A stretch of 55,478 nucleotides of DNA, taken from contig NZ_JAJCXB010000051.1 of the NCBI RefSeq assembly GCF_020564935.1, positions 1 through 55,478 on the forward strand. Direction: 5' to 3'. Both the position numbers and the translations under genes were made by a program. Each line of letters begins with the position of its first letter. Within the stretch, counting starts at the first letter, position 1. The notes under the pieces were generated by a model. That model saw only the letters and a program-made list of their open reading frames with translations, did not search any database and was not told the DNA's origin. Shown here in pieces: positions 8,600 to 15,717 of the stretch. The DNA comes from Streptomyces pinistramenti. Lineage in GTDB: Bacteria; Actinomycetota; Actinomycetes; Streptomycetales; Streptomycetaceae.

Positions 8600-9289
8600 G
8601 TGATCCGATTCGACAACGTCTCCAAGACTTACCCGAAGCAGAACCGCCCCGCACTCAGGGATGTCTCCCTGGAGATCGAGCGCGGCGAGTTCGTCTTCCT
8701 GGTGGGGTCCTCGGGCTCCGGTAAGTCCACTTTCCTGCGCCTGCTGTTGCGCGAGGAGCGCGCCAGTCATGGTGCCGTACACGTCCTGGGGAAGGACCTT
8801 GCGAAGCTGTCCAACTGGAAGGTGCCGCAGATGCGGCGCCAGGTGGGCACGGTCTTCCAGGACTTCCGGCTGCTCCCCAACAAGACGGTCGGCCAGAACG
8901 TCGCGTTCGCCCTCGAAGTCATCGGCAAGCCGCGCGGCCAGATCCGCAAGACGGTCCCCGAAGTCCTCGAACTCGTCGGCCTCGGCGGCAAAGAGGACCG
9001 GATGCCGGGCGAGCTGTCCGGTGGTGAGCAGCAGCGCGTCGCCATCGCGCGGGCGTTCGTCAACCGGCCGATGCTGCTCATCGCCGACGAACCGACCGGC
9101 AACCTCGACCCGCAGACCTCCGTCGGCATCATGAAGCTGCTGGACCGGATCAACAGGACCGGTACGACGGTGGTCATGGCCACCCACGATCAGCAGATCG
9201 TCGACCAGATGCGCAAGCGGGTCATGGAACTTGAGAAGGGCCGGCTCGTACGCGACCAGTCGCGCGGCGTGTACGGCTACCAGCACTGA
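8600..9289 (+). CDS. ftsE: Cell division ATP-binding protein FtsE
   Basis: ATPase of the FtsEX complex, an ABC-type assembly that turns ATP hydrolysis at the membrane into activation of peptidoglycan hydrolases during division. The 229-residue protein has Walker A GSSGSGKS, Q-loop in FQDFRLL, signature LSGGEQQR, Walker B LLIADEPTGNLD and an H-loop (ATHD). The GTG at 8600 is chosen because the protein then starts VIRFDNVSKTYP, the normal FtsE N-terminus; its ribosome site is weak. The stop is nine bases before ftsX, so the two genes form one operon. Confidence 0.96.
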   Translation: MIRFDNVSKTYPKQNRPALRDVSLEIERGEFVFLVGSSGSGKSTFLRLLLREERASHGAVHVLGKDLAKLSNWKVPQMRRQVGTVFQDFRLLPNKTVGQNVAFALEVIGKPRGQIRKTVPEVLELVGLGGKEDRMPGELSGGEQQRVAIARAFVNRPMLLIADEPTGNLDPQTSVGIMKLLDRINRTGTTVVMATHDQQIVDQMRKRVMELEKGRLVRDQSRGVYGYQH

Positions 9290-9298
9290 AAGGACGCC

Positions 9299-10207
9299 AT
9301 GCGCGCCCAGTTCGTCCTGTCGGAGATCGGCGTCGGTCTCCGCCGTAACCTCACGATGACCTTCGCCGTCATCGTCTCCGTAGCCCTCTCGCTCGGCCTG
9401 TTCGGTGCCTCGCTGCTGATGAGTGACCAGGTCGACACCATGAAGGGCTACTGGTACGACAAGGTCAACGTCTCCATCTTCTTCTGCAACAAGAACGACG
9501 ACTCCGGCGGCAATTGCGCCAAGGGAGCGGCGACCGCGCAGCAGAAGGCGGAGATCAAGGCCGACCTGAACCGGCTGCCGCTCGTGGAGAGCGTGCAGTA
9601 CGAGTCCAGTGACCAGGCGTACAAGCACTACAAGCAGCAGTTCGGTGACACTCCCGTCGCCGGCCTGGTGACGCCCGACCAGCTTCCGGAGTCCTTCCGG
9701 GTCAAGTTGAAGGACCCGACGAAGTTCGCGGTCATCAAGTCGGCGTTCTCCGAGCGGCCCGGCGTCCAGGAGGTGCAGGACCAACGGGGAACCGTCGAGC
9801 CCCTGTTCAACCTCCTGGACGGCATGCGGATCGCGGCGCTGTGCGTGATGGGGCTGATGCTGGTCGTTGCGCTGTTGCTGATCGTCAACACCGTGCGGGT
9901 GTCGGCGTTCAGCCGCAGGCGGGAGACCGGCATCATGCGGCTGGTGGGAGCGTCCAGCTTCTACATCCAGATGCCGTTCATCATGGAGGCCGCCATCGCG
10001 GGCCTGATCGGCGCCGTGTTCGCGTGTGTGCTGATCGTCGGCGGCAAGTACGCGCTCATCAACAACTGGCTGGCGCAGAAGATCAAGGTGGTCGACTTCA
10101 TCGGCTGGGACTCGGTCGCGTCGGTGCTGCCGCTGGTTCTGCTGATCGGCCTTGTGATGCCTGCGATTGCCGCGTTCTTCGCGTTGCGCAAGTACCTCAA
10201 GGTGTGA
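9299..10207 (+). CDS. ftsX: Cell division protein FtsX
   Basis: Membrane partner of FtsE, 302 residues with four transmembrane helices: one near residue 25, then a large outside domain (about 45-170), then three at the C-terminal end (near 180, 230 and 275). The outside loop carries two cysteines (FFCNKNDDSGGNC), typical of actinobacterial FtsX, and would contact a cell-wall hydrolase or adaptor. The ATG at 9299 has GAAAGGA five bases upstream and overlaps the end of the ftsE message. A terminator hairpin follows at 10217. Confidence 0.96.
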   Translation: MRAQFVLSEIGVGLRRNLTMTFAVIVSVALSLGLFGASLLMSDQVDTMKGYWYDKVNVSIFFCNKNDDSGGNCAKGAATAQQKAEIKADLNRLPLVESVQYESSDQAYKHYKQQFGDTPVAGLVTPDQLPESFRVKLKDPTKFAVIKSAFSERPGVQEVQDQRGTVEPLFNLLDGMRIAALCVMGLMLVVALLLIVNTVRVSAFSRRRETGIMRLVGASSFYIQMPFIMEAAIAGLIGAVFACVLIVGGKYALINNWLAQKIKVVDFIGWDSVASVLPLVLLIGLVMPAIAAFFALRKYLKV

Positions 10208-10216
10208 ACTTCTCCC

Positions 10217-10252
10217 AAGGCGCCGTACGGTCAACTGCCCGTGCGGCGCCTT
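10217..10252 (+). terminator. Terminator after ftsX
   Basis: AAGGCGCCG (10217-10225) pairs with CGGCGCCTT (10244-10252), followed by TTGTGT. Confidence 0.8.
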
Positions 10253-10261
10253 TGTGTCGCC

Positions 10262-10267
10262 TAGACT
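10262..10267 (+). promoter_or_regulatory. TAGACT -10 element, leaderless start of the S41 protease gene
   Basis: TAGACT ends seven bases before the ATG at 10275 and no ribosome site is visible. It lies directly after the ftsX terminator. Confidence 0.5.
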
Positions 10268-10274
10268 CGCGGCC

Positions 10275-11450
10275 ATGTCGGACACGCCATTGTTCGTCCG
10301 GCCCCGCCGCAGCCGCCGCGGGGCGGCTCTGACGTTGGTCGTCGCGAGCGTGCTGGCCACCGGTGCCGCCGCGGGCAGTTGGCAGGCCGGACGCGAGGGC
10401 CGCTCCCACGGCAGACCGGCCGCGGCGCCCGCGCCCAAGAGCCGTACGGCGGACCGCGAGGCGGTCGAGGACGCGGCGGCGAAGGCGATGGCGGACGGCA
10501 AGTCGGGCGCGCAGGCCGCGGCCGATGTCGTCAGCCGCAGCGGCGACCGCTGGTCGACGATCTACACGGCCGGCGAGTTCGAGGACTTCCAGCGGCAGCT
10601 CGACGGCGACTACGTAGGGGTCGGCCTGTGGCTGCGGCAGGCGGCGGGTGGCCGGACAGTGGTCTCCCGGGTGCGGCCCGGCGGGCCCGCGGCCCGCGCC
10701 GGCATCACCGCGGGCGACCGGCTGCGCGCCGTCGACGGCCGGCCGTCCCGCGGCCGTCCGGTCACCGAGACCGTCGCCCGGCTGCGCGGCGGCGGCGAGG
10801 GCACTCCGGTGGAGCTGGACCTGCAGCGCGGCGCCCGGCAGTGGAGCGCCGCCCTGCACCGCATCCGGCTCAGAACCGATGACGTCCGCACGGACCGGCC
10901 GGCCGGCGCCGCCGGGCCGACCCGGATCAAGGTCGCGGCGTTCACCAAGGGCACCGGCGCGCAGATCCGGGACGCGGTACGCGCCGCGGCGCCGCACGGC
11001 GGGCTGCTGCTCGACCTGCGCGGCAATACCGGCGGCCTGGTCACCGAAGCCGTGGCCGCCGCCTCCGCCTTCCTGGACGGCGGCCTGGTCGCCACGTACG
11101 ACGTGCACGGCAGTCAGCGGGCGCTGTACGCCGAGGGCGGCGGCGACACCCGTATCCCCCTGGTCGTCCTCGTGGACGGCGGGACGATGAGTGCGGCCGA
11201 GCTGCTGGCCGGTGCGCTCCAGGACCGTGGCCGCGCGGTGGTCGTCGGCTCACCGACCTTCGGCAAGGGTTCGGTGCAGATGCCCAGTGAGCTGCCGGAC
11301 GGTTCGGTGGCCGAGCTGACCGTCGGCCACTACCGGACTCCGGCGGGCCGGGCGGTCGACGGCCGGGGCATCACACCGGACCTCATGGCGGGTGACGGTG
11401 CCGAGGAGCGGGCCCGCACAGTATTGAGTGGCCTCGGGGGCGGTGCGTAG
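10275..11450 (+). CDS. Carboxy-terminal processing protease, PDZ plus S41 domains
   Basis: A 391-residue CtpA-type protease expected outside the membrane. The N-terminal hydrophobic segment (about 14-36, ALTLVVASVLATGAAAG) is a signal peptide or anchor. A PDZ domain spans about 105-200 (YVGVGLWL to ELDLQRG). The S41 catalytic domain follows, with serine S306 in GGTMSAAEL and lysine K331 in TFGKGSVQ. Their 25-residue spacing is that of the Ser-Lys dyad of CtpA. The start ATG follows a -10 element by seven bases. The gene sits between ftsEX and smpB; in other bacteria S41 proteases control peptidoglycan hydrolases, so a link to FtsEX is possible but inferred from position only. Confidence 0.93.
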   Translation: MSDTPLFVRPRRSRRGAALTLVVASVLATGAAAGSWQAGREGRSHGRPAAAPAPKSRTADREAVEDAAAKAMADGKSGAQAAADVVSRSGDRWSTIYTAGEFEDFQRQLDGDYVGVGLWLRQAAGGRTVVSRVRPGGPAARAGITAGDRLRAVDGRPSRGRPVTETVARLRGGGEGTPVELDLQRGARQWSAALHRIRLRTDDVRTDRPAGAAGPTRIKVAAFTKGTGAQIRDAVRAAAPHGGLLLDLRGNTGGLVTEAVAAASAFLDGGLVATYDVHGSQRALYAEGGGDTRIPLVVLVDGGTMSAAELLAGALQDRGRAVVVGSPTFGKGSVQMPSELPDGSVAELTVGHYRTPAGRAVDGRGITPDLMAGDGAEERARTVLSGLGGGA

Positions 11451-11468
11451 TGCGAAAATGGCCGCACT

Positions 11469-11966
11469 ATGGCTAAGCAAAAGGGCAAGGACAAGGATCC
11501 CGGGCGCAAGCTCGTCGCGCAGCACAAGAAAGCGCGGCACGACTACCACATTCTGGACACCTATGAGTGCGGCCTGGTGCTGACCGGCACCGAGGTGAAG
11601 TCGCTGCGGCAGGGCCGGGCATCGCTGGTGGACGGCTTCATCCAGATCGACGACAACGAAGCGTGGCTGCACAACGTCCACATTCCGGAGTACGCGCAGG
11701 GCACCTGGACCAACCACAGTGCCCGCCGCAAGCGGAAGCTGCTGATGCACCGGGTCGAGATCGACAAGCTGGCGGCCAAGAGCCAGGAATCGGGCCACAC
11801 GATCGTGCCGCTGGCGCTCTACTTCAAGGACGGCCGGGCCAAGGTCGAGATCGCGCTGGCCAAGGGCAAGAAGGAGTACGACAAGCGGCAGACGCTCCGC
11901 GAGCAGCAGGACCGCCGTGAGACGGACCGCGCGATCTCCGCGGCGCGGCGGCGCCAGCGGTCCTGA
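11469..11966 (+). CDS. smpB: SsrA-binding protein SmpB
   Basis: A 165-residue RNA-binding protein that carries tmRNA to stalled ribosomes for trans-translation. Conserved stretches are present: CGLVLTGTEVKSLR, NHSARRKRKLL and the basic C-terminal tail (KRQTLREQQDRRETDRAI...) that enters the mRNA channel. The ATG at 11469 begins 18 bases after the protease stop. No Shine-Dalgarno sequence is visible, only a GAAAAT motif nine bases upstream, so the transcript may be leaderless. Its RNA partner ssrA lies about 150 bases downstream. Confidence 0.97.
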   Translation: MAKQKGKDKDPGRKLVAQHKKARHDYHILDTYECGLVLTGTEVKSLRQGRASLVDGFIQIDDNEAWLHNVHIPEYAQGTWTNHSARRKRKLLMHRVEIDKLAAKSQESGHTIVPLALYFKDGRAKVEIALAKGKKEYDKRQTLREQQDRRETDRAISAARRRQRS

Positions 11967-12113
11967 AGGGGGCCCGCGGAGGGCGGGCCCGGGAATACGC
12001 TGGCACCCTCGGACGTTGGTCACGTACGATGGCAACGCACCCCACGGAGGGTGTGCAGCAGGTAGCCGCAGCTCAGCTGTCAGGGGTTCGGCTATTTCTT
12101 GAAAAAACAACAT

Positions 12114-12480
12114 GGGGATGATCGGTTTCGACAGCGGATGTCGAAGCAGGGGAAGCGAGTCGAGGAAGCGACAATGATCTCGTTAACCATGTGTCGCAAA
12201 CAATAATCGCCAATACCAAGCGCGATTCCTTCGCCCTCGCTGCCTAAGTAGCGACTTGCGAAGTGTCAGCCCGGGGGTGTTCCCGACCCGGATCCTGGCA
12301 TCAGCTAGGGAACTAAACTTCTAAACTCGGTCACGGGGTGTAGAAGGAAATCAAACAGTGGCTGGGCCCGTCGGAGACTTGTTCGCGTGATCTCCGGGGC
12401 CGAGAAAATCGCAGCGAACTGCACTCGGAGAAGCCCTGATTCTGCACCGTTGGACGCGGGTTCGATTCCCGCCATCTCCA
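12114..12480 (+). ncRNA. ssrA: tmRNA (ssrA)
   Basis: A transfer-messenger RNA of about 367 nt that frees stalled ribosomes with SmpB. The 5-prime acceptor arm GGGGATG (12114-12120) pairs with CATCTCC (12473-12479), discriminator A at 12480. The T-arm GCGGGTTCGATTCCCGC is directly upstream of it. The tag reading frame runs 12209-12247 and encodes ANTKRDSFALAA followed by TAA; the FALAA end is the usual degradation signal. The 3-prime CCA is not encoded (the bases after the discriminator are CAA) and must be added. This tag is shorter than the S. coelicolor tag as I recall it, which has extra Ser/Gln residues before FALAA. Confidence 0.95.
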
Positions 12481-12498
12481 CAATTCCCATGTGAGGCC

Positions 12499-12533
12499 CA
12501 GGCCCCGTGTGTCCGCCAGGACACCGGGGCCTG
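12499..12533 (+). terminator. Terminator after ssrA
   Basis: CAGGCCCCG plus TGTCC pair with GGACA plus CCGGGGCCTG around a short loop; two bases bulge on the left arm. Confidence 0.75.
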
Positions 12534-12535
12534 AG

Positions 12536-12790
12536 TCATGTCCGGAGCCCGGCAGGGCTGCCCGTCGTCCCCGGGGCGCGTACGAGGAGCAGCGGCGCGG
12601 CCAGGGCGAGGGCGGCGACGCGGGACGGCACGGCGTAGCCGAGGGCGGATCCGGGCGGCAGCAGGTCGACGGCCCTGCCGCCGGCTGCCGCGCCGGCCGC
12701 GCTGCCGGTGAGCAGGGCGGTTGCGGCGAGCGCCAGGCCCTCGTTGAGCCGGTCCGCGGGGGTGCGGGCCTGGACTCGCCCGCCAGGCCG
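12536..12790 (-). pseudogene. C-terminal remnant of an MFS transporter
   Basis: About 85 codons without a usable start encode a tail typical of major facilitator exporters. The core reads RTPADRLNEGLALAATALL, then a Gly/Ala-rich helix, VDLLPPGSALGYAVPSR and a last hydrophobic helix (VAALALAAPLLLVRAP), ending at TGA (12538-12536). The N-terminal three quarters of the gene are missing. The break coincides with the inverted repeat at 12775-12816, beyond which a different gene fragment runs the other way. It lies immediately after the ssrA terminator. Confidence 0.65.
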
Positions 12791-12816
12791 CAGGATCCGG
12801 CGGCCTGGCGGGCGAG
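12775..12816. repeat. Perfect 17-bp inverted repeat at the scar junction
   Basis: Arms 12775-12791 and 12800-12816 are exactly complementary around an eight-base loop containing GGATCC. It lies where the two oppositely oriented gene remnants meet. Confidence 0.9.
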
Positions 12817-12987
12817 CGGGGCGCCCGCGGCCGGTCGGGCGCCGTGGCCAAAGGGGTGCGGCATCCGGGGCCCGACGCGCTGCGGGCCGCCGCCAGGCAA
12901 CTGGCTGATGAGGCAGGCTGGTTGGCCGTCCCGGAGGCCGTGTGGTGGCTGCCGTCGGAGGACGCGGAGGCGATGGGTGCTGCGTAG
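12801..12987 (+). pseudogene. C-terminal remnant of an unidentified gene
   Basis: An open frame without a plausible start ends at TAG 12985-12987. It reads GAVAKGVRHPGPDALRAAAR, then QLADEAGWLAVPEAVWWLPS and EDAEAMGAA. The sequence looks like the end of a real protein (good codon bias, amphipathic helix), but I do not recognise the family. It is truncated at its 5-prime side by the same junction that truncates the MFS remnant. Confidence 0.45.
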
Positions 12988-13015
12988 GGGGAGCGGGGTT
13001 CCGGTGCCGGGGCGG

Positions 13016-13798
13016 TTACATCAGATCCAGCGCGCAGGAGAGGGCGAGAAGGGCGCCGCCGGCCGGTGTGCAGGCCCAGGCGAAGACGCGGAAGACGGCG
13101 TGCTTGCGCTGCTCGGCGGCGATCAGGTCCTGCTCGGACACGGCGGCCATCAGGAACGGGCTGCCGTCCGCGGGTGCGCTCACCGCCAGTTCGCCGCGCT
13201 CGTCGTCACGGGCCTCGCCGCGCGCGTAGAAGCGGGCCCCGGGGGCGACGGCCCACTCCTCCTGCTGGAAGCCGAGGGTGCGCTGATTGCGGGTGATGCC
13301 GGGGATGTTGGGCCCGCTGAGCGGCGGGTTGTCGCCGGGACGGTACGGCTCGAACCTGTCGTGGGTCTTCGGCGCCCGGTCGATGAGGTGCTCCCCGGGG
13401 AGTACGGCGGTGCGGCCCGTCGCGTCCTCGACGTGGAAGGGCGCGGGGCTGAGGAAGTCGGACACCACCTCGCTCTTCTTGCGGAGCTGGTTCGGGCCGT
13501 TGCCGCGGGTCTCGTACGAGCGGGTGATCCGGGTGCGGAACCACACGCACTCCGTCCGGCTCAGCTGCGAGGTCAGCGGGCCCGCGGCAGCGGCGCGGGT
13601 GACGCCTGCGACCTCGGCGAGCTGCCGGAACGCGCCCGCGCCGACCGCTTCGAGCGCCGCCCGGTGCAGTTGCCCGAGTTCCTGGGCCGACAGCGTCTCG
13701 GTGGTCACCATGGTGTGGATGCGCTTCTTCGCGCGCAGCACCTGGAAGGTGCTCAGCACGCCGAAGCCGACGAGGAAGATTCCCAGGAACGGAATCAA
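13016..13798 (-). CDS. GIDE-domain membrane protein (E3-ligase-like family)
   Basis: A 260-residue protein starting at TTG 13798, after a purine-rich GAGAGGAAAGGGGG leader, so that it opens with a membrane helix (IPFLGIFLVGFGVLSTFQVL). The middle contains the GIDE-type region with SRTECVWFRTRITRSYE and, further on, FHVEDATGRTAVLPG and ARFYARGEA. A second hydrophobic segment lies near the C-terminus (VFRVFAWACTPAGGALLALS). Eukaryotic relatives are mitochondrial E3 ligases with a RING finger. No RING cysteines are present here, so ligase activity should not be assumed. A 47-residue membrane protein is encoded 34 bases upstream in the same direction. Confidence 0.75.
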   Translation of the reverse strand: MIPFLGIFLVGFGVLSTFQVLRAKKRIHTMVTTETLSAQELGQLHRAALEAVGAGAFRQLAEVAGVTRAAAAGPLTSQLSRTECVWFRTRITRSYETRGNGPNQLRKKSEVVSDFLSPAPFHVEDATGRTAVLPGEHLIDRAPKTHDRFEPYRPGDNPPLSGPNIPGITRNQRTLGFQQEEWAVAPGARFYARGEARDDERGELAVSAPADGSPFLMAAVSEQDLIAAEQRKHAVFRVFAWACTPAGGALLALSCALDLM

Positions 13799-13832
13799 CG
13801 CGGCCCCCTTTCCTCTCGACGCGCGGCGGTGG

Positions 13833-13976
13833 TCAGCGGAACATCTCGCGCAGCCTGTGGACGGTCTCGGACAGCGAACCTGCCGTCTGCAGCAGCGATC
13901 TGACGAGGCTGCCGACGGCGAACCAGCCGAGGCACACCAACGCAAGGGCGACGAGCGCCCCTTCCCACCAGCTCAC
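13833..13976 (-). CDS. Small membrane protein, 47 residues
   Basis: A short gene with GTG start at 13976, an AGAGGGAA ribosome site and good codon bias. Residues 5-25 form one membrane helix (EGALVALALVCLGWFAVGSL), followed by an amphipathic stretch ending SETVHRLREMF. It precedes the GIDE gene by 34 bases, so the two are probably co-transcribed. I do not recognise the family. It could be a partner of the GIDE protein (position only). Confidence 0.6.
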   Translation of the reverse strand: MSWWEGALVALALVCLGWFAVGSLVRSLLQTAGSLSETVHRLREMFR

Positions 13977-14060
13977 GCGCTTCCCTCTGTGTGCGGCCTT
14001 GAGGCGCGGAGTCTACCGGCCGGGTGCTCACGGGGCCGTTCCGCGTCCGGTGAGACCACG

Positions 14061-14076
14061 GTTTCGTCTGCGTCAC
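14061..14076 (-). promoter_or_regulatory. Candidate GlnR box upstream of narK
   Basis: On the minus strand GTGAC is followed by six bases and GAAAC, an exact match to the GlnR half-box pattern GTnAC-n6-GAAAC. It ends 70 bases before the narK ATG. A weaker second half (CTCAC-n6-CGGAA, 14054-14039) follows at the right spacing. GlnR is the nitrogen regulator of Streptomyces. Confidence 0.6.
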
Positions 14077-14146
14077 GGGGCGGCACGGGGGCGGAAATCC
14101 GGCCCGGCTACCTTCGCTGTCCTGTGACCTGACCCTGGGAGAGGCG

Positions 14147-15556
14147 ATGACGGACGAGGCCGCGGCGGATGGCCGCGCGGGTACCGGTGGCCGTACGAGG
14201 CGAGGCGGGCGGTGGATCGAGCGGTGGGATCCGGAGGACGCCGGGTTCTGGGCGGCGTCCGGGGAGCGGGTGGCCCGGCGGAATCTGGTGTTCTCGGTGC
14301 TGTCCGAGCACATCGGGTTCTCGGTCTGGAGCCTGTGGTCGGTGATGGTGCTCTTCATGGGGCCCGATTACGGCATCGATCCGGCCGGGAAGTTCTTCCT
14401 GGTGGCCGTTCCGACGCTGGTCGGGAGCGTGCTGCGGGTGCCGTACAGCTTCGCCGTCGCGCTGTTCGGCGGCCGCAACTGGACGGTGATCAGCGCGCTG
14501 TTGCTGCTGGTGCCGACGGTGGCGACGGCGTGGGTGATGACGCCGGGGACGTCGTACGTGACGTTTTTGGTGGTCGCGGCGCTGGCCGGGGTCGGGGGCG
14601 GCAACTTCGCCTCGTCGATGACGAACATCAACGCCTTCTACCCGCTGCGGAAGAAGGGCTGGGCGCTGGGCCTCAACGCGGGCGGCGGAAACGTCGGGGT
14701 GCCGGTGGTGCAGCTGGTGGGGCTGCTGGTCATCGGGACGGCGGGGGCCGCGCAGCCGCGGCTCGTGCCGCTGGTGTACGTGCCGCTGATCGTGCTCGTG
14801 ACGGTGCTCGCCGCGCGGTACATGGACAATCTGGGGCCGGTCGCCCACGACACCGGGGCGGCGCGCGACGCGGCGCGTGAGCCGCACACCTGGGTGATGT
14901 CGCTGCTGTACGTCGGCACGTTCGGGTCGTTCATCGGGTACAGCTTCGCGTTCGGCCTGGTGCTCCAGAGCCAGTTCGCGCGCACCCCGCTCCAGGCGGC
15001 GTCGCTGACGTTCGTCGGGCCGCTGCTGGGGTCGCTGCTGCGGCCGGTGGGCGGGCGGCTGGCGGACCGGTTCGGCGGGGCGCGGATCACGCTGGGGACT
15101 TTCGTGGCGATGGCGGCGGCGACCGGCGTGGTGATCCGGGCATCCGCGGCCTCGTCGCTGCCGGTCTTCCTCGCCGGGTTCACCGCCCTGTTCGTGCTGA
15201 CGGGCCTCGGCAACGGCTCGACGTACAAGATGATCCCGGGGATCTTCCAGGCCCAGGCGGTGCGGCGCGGGCTGGCCGGCGAGGCGGCGGTGGCGTACGG
15301 GCGGCGGCTCTCGGGGGCCGCGATGGGGCTGATCGGCGCGGTCGGTGCGCTCGGCGGCCTGGGGATCAACCTGGCGTTCCGGCAGTCGTTCGGGACGACG
15401 GGGTCGGGGACGCCGGCCTTCGTGTCGTTCCTGGCCTGCTACGCGGTGTGCTCCGTGGTGACCTGGGCCGTATACCTGCGGCGGGCCGGGCGCGGGGCGC
15501 AGGCCGGCCCGGTGGCGGGGCATGAGACGCCGGTGCGGGTCCGTGCGGAGGTCTGA
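14147..15556 (+). CDS. narK: NarK/NasA-type nitrate/nitrite transporter
   Basis: Major facilitator of the nitrate/nitrite porter family, 469 residues and about twelve membrane helices. The family signature is clear: GGGNFASSMTNINAFYPLR, then KKGWALGLNAGGGNVGVP, and a second copy-like motif GNGSTYKMIPGIF with the conserved Asn/Gly-rich helix. It imports nitrate for assimilation and/or exports nitrite at the membrane. The ATG at 14147 has GGGAGAGG upstream. A GlnR-box candidate lies 70 bases upstream and the HemD-like regulator NnaR follows, which matches nitrogen control of nitrate uptake. Confidence 0.93.
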   Translation: MTDEAAADGRAGTGGRTRRGGRWIERWDPEDAGFWAASGERVARRNLVFSVLSEHIGFSVWSLWSVMVLFMGPDYGIDPAGKFFLVAVPTLVGSVLRVPYSFAVALFGGRNWTVISALLLLVPTVATAWVMTPGTSYVTFLVVAALAGVGGGNFASSMTNINAFYPLRKKGWALGLNAGGGNVGVPVVQLVGLLVIGTAGAAQPRLVPLVYVPLIVLVTVLAARYMDNLGPVAHDTGAARDAAREPHTWVMSLLYVGTFGSFIGYSFAFGLVLQSQFARTPLQAASLTFVGPLLGSLLRPVGGRLADRFGGARITLGTFVAMAAATGVVIRASAASSLPVFLAGFTALFVLTGLGNGSTYKMIPGIFQAQAVRRGLAGEAAVAYGRRLSGAAMGLIGAVGALGGLGINLAFRQSFGTTGSGTPAFVSFLACYAVCSVVTWAVYLRRAGRGAQAGPVAGHETPVRVRAEV

Positions 15557-15580
15557 TACACCGGCTACCGGAATCGCCAG

Positions 15581-15596
15581 GTAACAGCCGGGAAAT
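15581..15596 (+). promoter_or_regulatory. Second candidate GlnR box, between narK and nnaR
   Basis: GTAAC-n6-GAAAT fits the GlnR half-box pattern. It lies 25 bases after the narK stop and about 120 bases before nnaR. Confidence 0.45.
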
Positions 15597-15638
15597 GCGG
15601 TGGGACCTCGGGTGTCACCTGCCGTTGGCAGGCTCGGC

Positions 15639-15676
15639 GCTCCGGTACCGGCCGTGGCCGCGGGCGGTACCGGAGC
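15639..15676. repeat. 12-bp inverted repeat in front of nnaR
   Basis: GCTCCGGTACCG (15639-15650) and CGGTACCGGAGC (15665-15676) are perfect mirror arms, 14 bases apart. Smaller dyads lie just upstream (GGTGTCACC at 15611-15619 and CCTGCC/GGCAGG). The site could be an operator for NnaR itself or an mRNA hairpin. Confidence 0.6.
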
Positions 15677-15717
15677 ACCAGGCACCACACCACTCGGGGC
15701 GGAGCGGGACGAGGACC

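Noticed and set aside
12305..12490. Minus-strand open frame over the end of ssrA (MGIVEMAGIEPASN...)
   Set aside because: This peptide is the well-known spurious translation of the tRNA-like end of tmRNA. The RNA gene explains the sequence.
13016..13798. Bacterial ubiquitin-ligase system
   Set aside because: The GIDE-like protein has no RING cysteines and no ubiquitin-like, E1 or E2 gene is present in the window.
12491..13903. A 470-codon plus-strand open frame covering the scar and the GIDE gene
   Set aside because: Most of it is antisense to the GIDE gene, and its N-terminal part crosses two unrelated gene remnants.
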